Source: Saksenaea vasiformis B4078 (Eukaryota > Mucoromycota > Mucoromycetes > Mucorales > Saksenaeaceae). From it: a DNA stretch of 64,000 nt. The stretch lies in contig JNDT01001943.1 in assembly GCA_000697055.1 (NCBI GenBank), forward strand, positions 1 through 64,000, given 5' to 3'. Position 1 is the stretch's first letter. Every line of letters begins with the position of its first letter. Of this stretch, positions 36,483-49,221 are shown one piece after another. Under the pieces are notes generated by a model that made no database searches, was not told the DNA's origin, and was given only the letters and a program-made list of their open reading frames with translations. A program made the position numbers and the translations under genes.

Positions 36483-37822
36483 TACACTCCACGGCAATAA
36501 GTCTGTGCCCACTTGTACAGACTCCGAAACTCTGTTTGCCATCTATATATTTCCAATTCACTTCTACTTTCTGATATCACGTCCGAGACAGCTATAACAG
36601 CAGAAACAAGTAGTATTAATTCTTTAAAACGTTCATACAATTTTTCCAGGGAGATCTAATAACGGGTGTTCCCACCATGTGCTTTAATTACTTCCTGACA
36701 TCTTCTATGCATTGACTCAACTAAATTCTGACAGACACTCTGTGGTATTGCTCGCCATTCCTCCAACAAGGCCACTTCCAGTTGCTCAGGGTTGTTGATC
36801 ATGTGTCTTCTCTTTGCCAAACGGCGTTCAAGTTCATCCTACAGATGTTCAATTGGGTTTAGGTTGGGACTTTGTGCTGGCCAGTATGGCATTACAGAGA
36901 TACACTGATCCTTTTTCCATTGCTTTGCATCTTTTCCCATATGGCAAGAAGCTTCATCCTCTTTGAAGATATAATCATGTAAGTTATTTTCCTCGAGGTA
37001 AGGAAGCAACTCCTTGCCCAAAACGTTGGTGTAGACGGCTTGATTCATTGTGCCTGGCACTGGTGTAGCAGGCCCAACTCCTCTAGCACTAAAATAACCC
37101 CATAACATCACTGAACACCCATACTTCACCGTTCCCTTAATATTCTGAGGATGCAGGGACTCTCCACTTTTGCGCAAGACGCGCTCTCGACTTCCATTTC
37201 CTAAAACGCGGAATCGGGATTCATCAGACCAGATAACCTTTGCCCACTGAACATCGGTCCAATCTAGGTGCTCCTTGGCCCATGCAAGTCTTGCTTTCTT
37301 ATGTCTTTCAAGTAGTAGCGGCTTTCTGGTTGGTCGACAGGAAGAAAAACCAAGTTCATGCACGGTTTTCTGAAATGTTCGCAATGAAACTTCCATGCAC
37401 GTAGCTGAAGAATGTCGCGTGATGAAAGGTTAAAGGTGCACGCGGATTGTCACGGATGTCGCGTTCAATGAGACGTTTCGAGCGATCCGTTATCTTCTTT
37501 GGTCTTCCCTTCCTTGGCTTTGACGCAGTTGTACCGGTTTCTTTGATGTTCTTAATAATACGCCGAACGGTCGATCGCCCAAGTCCTCTTGACTTGGCGA
37601 TCTCACCGAAGGACATTCCTGCCTCCCTCATGCCATAGATCATTGCACGCTCTTGCTCTGAGATTTCAGCGTTTTGCTTTCGGCCGTTGTTAGTGATACA
37701 CTCAAGTGTCATATTAAGGAGAACTTAGAGGAAAAAGGGAACAAACCTCTGTTATTTACATAACTGTGTTATACTAGCCGGAGTCTGTACAAGTGGGCAC
37801 AGACTTATTGCCGTGGAGTGTA
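36483..37822 (-). mobile_element. Tc1/mariner-like transposon, copy 2, complete ends
   Basis: The element is 1,340 bases with about 44-base inverted repeats (outer sequence TACACTCCACGGCAATAAG at both ends) and TA target duplications at 36481-36482 and 37823-37824. It is nested inside the DDE element 36221-40133 and so is the younger insertion. It is homologous to the broken copy at 836-2039. Confidence 0.92.
36660..37712 (-). pseudogene. Tc1-like transposase, nearly intact, disabled by a frameshift and a stop
   Basis: The ATG at 37712 (MTLECITNN) leads into a helix-turn-helix (MSFGEIAKSRGLGRSTVRR). One extra base near 37425 shifts the frame. The second frame continues from SSATCMEVSLRTFQK with catalytic Asp in VIWSDESRF, Asp in KEDEASCH, and Glu in WPAQSPNLNPIEHL. 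By hand count 35 residues separate the second Asp and the Glu (DD35E). TAG at 36839-36841 replaces the usual Trp just after IEHL. Only these two lesions separate it from an open frame. Confidence 0.85.
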
Positions 37823-37862
37823 TACGACGTGTGAGACGCGTTCCTACATATATTTTTCAGAA

Positions 37863-40050
37863 ATGGGACGCGCAAACAAACGTAGAGCCCTAGCTTTGAA
37901 GCTAAGACAGCCTGGAAAACATTTTGCTCCTATAAGTACCGTCGAAGCTGTTAGTCATGATAACGATGCAGAACCTGAAACTGCGGAGGCCTGGCTCGAG
38001 AGTGATTTGATCAGTGCCTTTGACAGGCTACAGCCCTGCTCGACAAAGGATGGTTCTTATCTACGCGGCAGTTACGTTAAAAATTCAAGAACATCGCAAT
38101 GGAGAGCTGTAAAGAGACGCCGTGACGAAAAAGAAAAGGCCTTGAAGGAGCATGTACCGATCAACAAGTACTTCCTTCCTGTCGCCTCCACTCAACTTTC
38201 TCAGACAGTCAGCAGTAAAGAGGATGACCAAGCTAATAACGAAGAAGGTGAGGAGGAAGAGGAAGAAGAAGTTGGTGATGATGATGAAGAAGTTGATGAT
38301 GACGAAGAAGATACTGCGGACAACATCAATAAAATCAGTGCAGAAAACGATGAATTTCTATTAACGTCGGTACATGACTTGACTAAGACGATCGCATCAT
38401 TTGATATATCTATGAGTGCATCTAACAAGGCACACCTCATGCGCTACTATGCCGTTAAGATGTACATCAGTAACATACTGGAACATAAGTGGAAGAAAGG
38501 AAAAGCCTCGATGAACGTTGCAAACTTCTTTTACAAAAAGGAAATGACTGTAACAGAGGTTTCTTATCGAAGTCGGATCATCCGTCGCTGGGCAGAGAAG
38601 TTTGCCACAACTGGATTCATTTCTGCTTCCCAGCAAGGCAAACATGTTAAGAATGTAACTGTTCTTTCTCACGAAGACGTCAAGAGCAAATGCATTGCTT
38701 GGTTGAAAGAGCGGAAGCCTATGGAAAGGGACCTCGTCATGCTAAAGAGATTCATTGACAGTGAGATCATCCCGGGAATCAGTGGCGAAATTGGCAATAT
38801 ATCTGTGGAGACCGTACGAACTTACATGTCGACGTGGGGTTTCAAATTTCGTAAAAATGTGAAGGGAATTTACTACGACGGGCATGAGCGACATGACGTT
38901 GTAGTCTATCGACAAGCATGGGCCGAACGAATGATGCGACGCAAAAAGCTCATGGTGGACTTCGATGGAGACGACATGGACACTGTAATCGAGCCGTCCC
39001 TCGAATCCGGTAGTAAAAAAATGGTGTTTGTGACGCACGATGAATCTGTCTTTTATGCCAATGATGGCCGCGAGAAGGGTTGGTTCGAAAACGGGGAAAC
39101 ACAAATGAGAAACAAAGGACACGGCCTGTCAATCATGGTAAGCGAGTTCCAGTGCGCCTGCCATGGAACTATGCGCCATGATGGCAAGGCTTCAAGGAAG
39201 TTCTTTTACGCTGGCGCCAACCGGGAAGGGTACTGGGGATATGAAGATCTAGTGAAACAACTTGAGGAAGTTATTTCGATTTTCAAAAAGTTACACCCGG
39301 GTTGTATGGGTCTTTTTGTGTTTGACCAATCCTCAAACCACACTGCCTTTCGCTACCGATGCGCTGATAGCTTCGCGCATGTGCCTTTCTCCAAAAGTAT
39401 ATGATTCTAGTAAAGATAAATACCGTTTCAAGGATACGCGATATTTCCATGCTGGGGAGCAGAAAATGAAATCTCAAGCGTTTATGTAACCAAACGACGA
39501 CAAAAGAAGGATGGAGCCATCAAAGAGTGGGAGGAGTTTAAGGGTGTTAAGCAGATTCTCACTGAAAGAGGTCTCTGGCACGACCTTGATCGTACTCCTG
39601 AACGGCAAGGAAAGAAATGGAGACTTCGCTGCGGAGATGGTGACGGGGAGAGCACGGGAGAATGTTGTGCTCAGCACTTATTGGCGCTTCAAGTACCAGC
39701 GCTCAGCTCTGCAAGAGACTTTACTGAAAAGCCAGTTACTTTTCGACCTTTACCCGAAGTTTCATTGCGAGTGTAACTGGATTGAAAGATACTGGTCGGA
39801 TGCCAAGCGTGAAGTACGTCGCACTTGCAACTACTCTTTCAAGGGCTTGCAGCAGCACCTTCCTGCTGCACTAGATGCCGCCTCGCCGCCAGACCGGACC
39901 CCTACAAAAATAAGAAGATACTACAAGAGGTGCTGGCGGTACATAGAAGCTTATAGCAAAGGAATGGATGCCTGGGTAGCTGATGAAGAAGTAAAACGAT
40001 TTACGACAAGAATATCGACGTCCCACCGTAGATTGGGCATCAACGAATAA
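37863..40050 (+). pseudogene. DDE transposase of the 36.2-40.1 kb element, frameshifted
   Basis: The ATG at 37863 (MGRANKRRALALKL) follows a TTTTTCAG acceptor-like site, so an upstream exon may have been separated by the nested element. The frame is open to 39404 and includes an acidic stretch. The DDE domain follows in pieces: FVTHDESVFYANDG (first Asp), LFVFDQSSNHTAF (second Asp), then a frame change into ATDALIASRMCLSPKV, another into VTKRRQKKDGAIKEW, and a third into KFHCECNWIERYWSDAKRE (Glu). This architecture is known from fungal DDE-superfamily endonucleases, especially in basidiomycetes. At least three frame breaks make it inactive. Confidence 0.8.
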
Positions 40051-41964
40051 AAAATTAATCACTACTTTAGCTGGGTTTTAAATACCAAAATTGAAACAAA
40101 AGTTGAAAATCGTCGGTTATAACTTTGGTGCACCATATTACCGAAACATTTGGATCGCGCGCAATCAAGTACTTTTATTTTAGGCTGAGAGATCTTGTCG
40201 AGGTATGTAGATATACTGTCATTGTCGTTATAATCGACTCATGACTCTATTTAGGACATAACGAAGAAAGATGCCGCCACACTAGCCGGATATATTTACG
40301 ACTACTGTGCGGGTGTTGCGGTTCCTGAGTGGCCGGAGACTGTTGAGCATTCTGAAGACCTAGAGATTGCATTAGAAGAGATCATTGTTAGTTTCGATTC
40401 TCCACCTCAACCAATCAATCTCGAAAATATATCTGCACAGCCTAGGATATACTTGCGATGTCTACATGGCATGCTACGCGAATTAGAAGCCTATAATACA
40501 CAACAAACAGAGCTTGCAGACGAAATACAGACGGTTGCAACTCGAAGCTGGGCATTTGCTTTGATTCGGTCTATCGAAGAATTCGAAGTACTTGGTCGTC
40601 GATACCGATCACGATTAGTGACAAAAATTGTGGAAGCTGTCAATTCATCTCAACCGACTCATCTCAACGCTGAGCGTTTATCATTCGAATCTCTTGAATA
40701 CATACAGCATACTATTGATACCACTCGAGCTCAGATCAGCAATTCAATCCAATACCATCGTCAGATTGAGCAGCCCGATTCGAGCAACATCGCTCGTGAG
40801 AACTGTTTTCGCCTTGAATCAGGGAGCTTAATAACGTATTCGACTTATGGGGAGCTGACCCGGGGATGACGGAGATTTATGTAGCTAGTAATGGTCATAG
40901 AACAGAACCTCATGAAATTCGAAAGATGTCCACAGCAGAGTTTTATGTCATGGCTGGGTACAAGAAGACGAATGCGAATATCCTGCGAATGAAGCGCGAA
41001 ATCGAAATACTTGCAGTAGAACAGGAGATCACAACGCGGAAGACAGCAAATCCAGAGACAATGGCAACGTACCTCGAATCACTATTGCCAAATCTGGAGC
41101 AGCTATTTGATTTCTATGATGAAAGGCTTGCAGCGGGCTGAGGCTGAACTTATCAACATACTGCTTGATGGTGGCAAAAAAATATAATCTACGCGGTCTG
41201 AAACAGAAACGGGAGACCTGGAGAAAGAAGAAGCAACAAAGGTATCCGCCTTTCAAATTGTAATATGAGCTTGACTAACTTTTTTTTTTATTTTCACGTA
41301 TAGGAAACGGGCAAGGGAGAAGAAATATGGCAGTTACACTTATTGGCAGCGCTGTTAATTCTCTTTGGTTGGTAGGCGTCCACGATCACAGAAACAGAAA
41401 CGGTGAAAGGCACCACTACGGCCAATGCCAGACAGGATCCCTTTGGTTGCATTCGGGAATGCCACATTCCAAACGAACATGCGCGGCAAGATCTCTGGAC
41501 TGGCTGACCGCTGTCGAGTTCTCCTGAAAAAGGCATAAAATGCCGGTTTACTTGTTATGGTCAATGTGGACGAGTATAACACGTCAAAGGTAATATTGAC
41601 AAACACATGGAGACACTCCATATTAACGAGGATACTTAGGTGTGCTCCAGATGTCAGCAGAAGAACATGGAAAACTTACGACTGAACGAAGAAGCGTACG
41701 GAATGCTGCATAACGTGCTCGGTTGCCAAACCTGTGGCATGTTATGGCAACGCGATGTCAACGCCAGCAGAAACATACACAAGCTTGCAACATGCTCGTC
41801 ACTTGGTCAAGGCCGACCATTGGTGTTTCAACGCTGATCATATCTCGCTGTAACAAAAACAGTAGATGCTTACATGTAAGCCTTTTTTTTTCATCGAGTA
41901 TTTTATTGACAATTTTTTTGTCAGGTGACTGTACTACGGGGCAAAGAAAAGATGGGAAGAGAGA

Positions 41965-42245
41965 AGTAAAGCCTATGGCGGACATCCAGAAATTTCGTAG
42001 ATATGATATTGTTTTCTGATTCGGAAGATGGTGAATAAATATACAATGTTCGAGCGGCTGCCAATGTTTTTAAAAAAAACATGGTTGATTGAAATGATCG
42101 CTGCTGTACAGTAGTACAAACGTTTCTAAAGAGAGTGCACTCGTTTTATTTAGAGAAGGTCTTTTGAAAGAGATGACATGTGGCGCGTGGACATGCAGCA
42201 TTCACTCGACTTTCGGACGTTCTGAGAGACACGACCCTCCTCCCG
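41965..42245 (+). repeat. Dispersed repeat, copy B, directly downstream of the Fanzor-like gene
   Basis: Matches the reverse complement of 2160-2445 over its length (see that entry). It begins about 130 bases after the last Fanzor codon and ends about 190 bases before the Tc1 relic. It could be the right end of the Fanzor-carrying element, or an unrelated repeat that both loci acquired. Confidence 0.65.
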
Positions 42246-42429
42246 ACGTTAGATATGTCACTGGATAGTTCGCGTGCTTTTTGTTTCTTCTCGTTAGCCC
42301 TCTTTTTATTATCTTCCTCTTCCTCATGCCTAATAGCACTGTATTGTATTACCGACACTTCCCACAAGGCTAGCACTGAGGTTTCCGTTCGAGAGCGATG
42401 CGGAATTTTGGACAGGCGACAAGTAAACA

Positions 42430-43358
42430 CGTAGCATGGCGAGGTTGCTAAAGCCAGGAATATCCTTCGTGCGACCCTTGTCTCTCTCCTCAACCGTACT
42501 AAGTAAACCGGTACAGCAGCATCGGCGCTTCGCTCAGGGAAAACCCCGAAAGTAGCTGGGCGCATCGCACGCGCCATTAAACTACGCATCTTTCGCAATC
42601 TGCAGCACACGGTGTTTTCCCACTACCATCTCCTTTGTTTCACACGCCTCTCGCGAGAAACCGAACCTAGCCGATGTACAACAGCAAGAACGGCTGAAAT
42701 GGGCCAAGGCTCAAGGCTCACGTCGATTGGACCTCAGAGCAACAGCAATGGTGTAAGGTTATCTGAACCAGTGCGTCGCGGCTTCGTTCCCACAACAATA
42801 ATGGCCGACAACATACGCTGCGAAAGGATGGAGAAGCATACGAAAGAAGGCACATGAAGCGGGCTGTTAAGTTATAGCGATTCTGTGATGACCTGGGGAT
42901 GCTTTCGGACTGACGGTACTGTGGCAGGAACCGTCGTTGACGAGACAATGAATCAACACATTTATGTCAATGACTTGTCCCACACTTATCATCCTGCTTA
43001 CCTGGAAATAAGTGCCGATCGCGCCGGCGACGATTACATGCTTTAGAAGGACCGGGCCAGCAGCCACACAGGCGGATGTTTGGTGTAGTGGAAGAAGATG
43101 AATATGCTGCCTGTCATGGATAGGTGGCCTGCCCAAAGTCCCCACCTCAATCCGATTGAGCATCTTTGGGATTGCATCGAACGGTGCGTCAAGCAACGAA
43201 GACGTGGTATATTCGGAATACAACAACTGGAGGAGACACTGCTCGATGACCGGAGTAGGGTCCTACTTAGTATTCACCAGAAGCTGGGAAGTTCCATTAT
43301 GGGCACGATGCTAGGCAGTGATCGAAGCCTGTGGTGGAAACACCAGATACTAGAATAA
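42430..43358 (+). pseudogene. Tc1-like transposase relic (second family)
   Basis: Collinear with a Tc1-type transposase but different from the 836 and 36483 copies. It shows helix-turn-helix GEVAKARNILRATLVSLLNR with RSGKTPKVAGRIARAI, middle block VMTWGCFRTDGTV, second catalytic block KDRASSHTG, and DRWPAQSPHLNPIEHLWD with the Glu, then a C-terminal tail to a stop at 43356-43358. The region of the first Asp is damaged, and stops and frameshifts occur at about 42510, 42700, 43045 and 43090. A partial direct repeat of about 50 bases follows at 43385 and 43567. Confidence 0.8.
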
Positions 43359-44599
43359 GTAAACCAAAACGAGAAGATGATTCTTTAAAATATCTTTAAC
43401 TATTATCAAGACTTATAAGTCGGTGTTTCATTAAGGATTTGGACATGTATAGGATTCCGTTGCGCTGGCTGGAAAGAATTTTTGCGTTAACCAGCATGAG
43501 TCCCCAGAAAACCGCGGTTCTCCGTCCCCAGTACTGAACAAAATCAAATCATTAAACAATCGAATGAATAAAATATCTTCAATCATTATCAAAGACTAGG
43601 TTTCATTTATTTTATATTTTTTGTAATATAACAAAAGTTTATTCACAGTGCTTTCACTAAGGGCTTGGTTATAATTGTCATAAACGTGCAATAATGTCGG
43701 AAGATGCTTTATTCAGATCGTTCTTCATTTCCGCTTTAAATGAAGTGCTCTTCTTCCACACAAAATAACAGAGAGCGCTTGAGGCTTTGAATCTAAGACT
43801 TGATCGTTCTGACGATAAGGAGAGAGCACATCCATTAATGCCTTGTCAAGTATATTGGTCTCGTCAAAATATGCAAAAGTTGTTGTGTCCAAACAACTCA
43901 ATGCTACACAACTGTTCCTAATGAGTGTATCACACATCACTCCGCTGAATTTGGTTATCTAGAGGGATTTTTAGCAGAATAGTTCCTCGTTCTTTTCACA
44001 AGAATAAGCAGTACATAGAGCCTCACGAACTTCACTGTTTTGATTTCGTTAGATAACCGACATTACAAAAAGTATTGCCAATTGAAGGCAGAATTGAGCA
44101 ACAGCATGTCACACGATGCGTCGATATAGCAGAACATCTGTGAACTTGGATTGAGGGATATTACGTACTCGCCACCATTTTCAAATGTATGGCTTCTCAG
44201 GGATTCGTTCAGCATACTCGCGGGAGGCTGATCGCGGGGTACAAGGTGTAAGTACCTATCGGATCGTACAATAACTTATAGCAATTTTTTACCTTTAACT
44301 ATACGAACACGAATTCCAGACACTCTTCGTTAGCAGCCCTTGGGTTTTTAACAGTGTTCTCATTCGAAATGGAAGTAAATTTGTTAGAGTTCCCACCGTG
44401 TTTTTGTAAACTCTTAGAGGCCTTTTTCTTCATCAGGTCATCTGCTGTGTCAAGAGCTCGCCCATCATTCGTATAATCATCGTTACCTTCTCTTGCTCAT
44501 TTCTTTCCTCATTTACTGGAAGTGTCCTTCCAGTTGTAATAATTTCTTCCTTCATGTAGAAATAGTGAAGATAATTGTAAGCATGTGGGTGTGCAAGAA

Positions 44600-45104
44600 C
44601 AAGTGGTGCTATAAGCTTCGATGCTGTACTGAAGTTGATGATGTGGCAGCTGTCTTCATATCACATTGTTGCCATCTAAGAAAAGAGTCGTGCTCATTTT
44701 GGCAGATCTCCCTCTTTCTTATTTTTCTCTCATTATTTTCTCTTTCCCCAACGCTGTGATTAACTATGGATAACTCCTGCTTCGCAGTACATTCGCTAAT
44801 CTGGTCCTTTTTTATGCGCTCTGTTAACATGTACGATAACAAGCGCTATATTGCCAAGAAAAAAGAGAAAAAACTAGCTGACAATCGACTGCGTACAGTC
44901 GCTGGGAAGAAGATGGCAACTTCCGATGGTGTCACTTACCATGGTATGTTAGTTTGCAACTACTGTCACACACTATGGCAGCGTGATATCAACGCACAAT
45001 CCGTATGGCGTGGTCAGGGTCGCCTGAGGGTCTTCTGCCCGCCAACAAGAGACATCGCCACTACGAATGTGGTTTCTCTGCTACCTCAAACAGCGGAGAT
45101 TTAG
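44600..45104 (+). pseudogene. Second Fanzor-like relic (C-terminal RuvC part only)
   Basis: A fragment reads YHGMLVCNYCHTLWQRDIN followed by GQGRLRVF. This corresponds to the zinc finger and third RuvC motif of Fanzor proteins and resembles the 41.7 kb copy (CQTCGMLWQRDVN, GQGRPLVF). Upstream, EVDDVAAVF with CCHLRKE at 44630-44690 may be the remains of the second RuvC motif (VDEY..S..C). The N-terminal half is not found. It is degenerate and distinct in sequence from the first copy. Confidence 0.6.
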
Positions 45105-45865
45105 ATATTTACGTTTTACGGTAGGTTCCAAGTTGTTGAGAATGCACCTCTCTGGCAATCTTTACGTTTCTCTTTTTCAGTCTTTGTTTTGATGGTAAAT
45201 CATATCAGTCGAAGAAATGTGAAGTTAAATCCCGAATAGCGCGAATTATTTCTAGCCAAACGGAGTTGTCCAAGTGTTTTCAGACTTTGTCTAGCGGGGA
45301 GTGTGGAACGGTATGTTAAAGAAGCACGTCTGAAGTTACTGTATAGACACGATATTTGCAAAACCATCCGCAGACACCTAGATACTGGGAATAATGTGGC
45401 AAACGAAGGCAAATAATATTGTTGTCATCAACTACAGGTACATTTTTACATTTGATTTTGCAGGATTTATATAACGAAGAAACGATATCATTCATTTCTA
45501 CTCTTAACCGGTGATATAATCTTGTTTTACACTATATTGGTATGCTACGGTGGTTTTCCACAATTAGTATTAGTTTACTGTAGACTCTATCCATCACACA
45601 CTCAATTATGGGACGCTTTAGTATGACGCTTCACTATCCCCGTACTCAGAAGAGCATGAAGTACGACATCCACAGCGCCATAGATATGGTTATTTTTCAC
45701 TCAAATTCCTTAATAGTTTCAAGGACCTCTTCCAAACCAAAAACCTTGTTCTTCCGAATTAATGAAGATGCCATGATTGCATCTACCTTTTCTCAATCAT
45801 GCCAGCTACACAGCGGGATATTATTGATAATTGGGTTTAATTGAGATGGAAAATGAATGCAGTTT

Positions 45866-48680
<2,815 letters not shown>

Positions 48681-49221
48681 GCATGCCGGCGTAACGAAGA
48701 GCATGATCTCTGCCGGAAAAAAAAAGAAAGAAACCAGCGATGGAACAAGTGGCAGGGAACAGTCAGAAGACCTAGAAACAGTCCCTTTGTCCGTGCGGCA
48801 AATGAATGTGGTGAAAATCGTCGCTTTCTGACATATTGATCTTCTCGCTAATGTATACTATCTTTAGTGAATTATCTGGTACTAGTTTAAACAGATTATA
48901 TATCCATGAGGAACAAAGATTGTTCCAACTTAGTACGCGTCAGTAGCACGTAAACGTTGCCGTGAAACAAATCTATAAATGTAGAAGTGAGTTAACGAGA
49001 AAGATTCATAAGATGTTCCTCGAAAATCTTGAAATTCTGATATAATACTTACAAAAAAGTCTAAAAAACATGAGCTTATCAAGTCTAACACGCGACCGAT
49101 CTATGCAAAATGCGCCATAGCGAATGTCGCTGGGCCTTAAACAGCGGAGATTAGACCGTTCAACGCTTGGTCCTTCTGGCGCCAAGGCTGTCTTGGTTTC
49201 TGATTTCCTCATCCGCCCGCC
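48681..49221. promoter_or_regulatory. Shared upstream region of the divergent AFG2B-like and MCD4 genes
   Basis: 541 bases separate the two divergent start codons. Short frames here show no coding signal. A bidirectional promoter is inferred from geometry only; no specific motif was recognised. Confidence 0.4.

Larger units (their letters stand above)
36221..40133 (+). mobile_element. DDE transposon inserted in exon 4 of the Fanzor-like gene
   Basis: Perfect 22-base terminal inverted repeats lie at 36221-36242 (starting GTGCACCAAAGTT) and 40112-40133 (ending AACTTTGGTGCAC). They are flanked by the direct repeat CATAT at 36216-36220 and 40134-40138. Removing the element and one CATAT restores the reading frame of the host gene (DSH-ITETFGSRAIKYF). 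The element is 3,913 bases including a nested Tc1-like element, about 2.57 kb without it. Confidence 0.85.
34616..41837 (+). pseudogene. Fanzor1-like (eukaryotic TnpB-type) gene, split by a transposon insertion and frameshifted
   Basis: The ATG is at 34616. Exons 34616-34763, 34826-35640, 35688-36142, 36194-36220 plus 40139-40202, and 40255 onward read in one frame until about 40830 once 36221-40138 is removed. The N-terminal part has two zinc-knuckle-like motifs (CKDCAGEGH, CPSCGSTEH). The C-terminal part has the RuvC-like nuclease: Asp at 40857-40859 (WGADPGMTEIY), Glu at 41572-41574 (VDEYNTSK), zinc finger CSRC/CQTC, and Asp at 41754-41756 (WQRDVNASRN). Fanzor proteins are RNA-guided DNA nucleases related to bacterial TnpB. 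After about 40830 single-base frame breaks occur (40830, 41130, 41165 and more), so this copy is not functional. All three catalytic residues survive. Confidence 0.85.

Noticed and set aside
40830..41170. Frame breaks in the Fanzor gene as sequencing errors only
   Set aside because: Some fall in short homopolymers, but the neighbouring housekeeping genes have none, so decay of this copy is the simpler reading. Not fully excluded.
34616..41837. Possibility that the RuvC protein is a bacterial-type IS605 TnpB acquired recently
   Set aside because: It contains spliceosomal introns and the N-terminal zinc-knuckle region of eukaryotic Fanzor1 proteins; no TnpA or bacterial context is present.
42146..42610. 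154-codon minus-strand frame
   Set aside because: It overlaps the dispersed repeat and the helix-turn-helix of the plus-strand Tc1 relic, and has no signal of its own.
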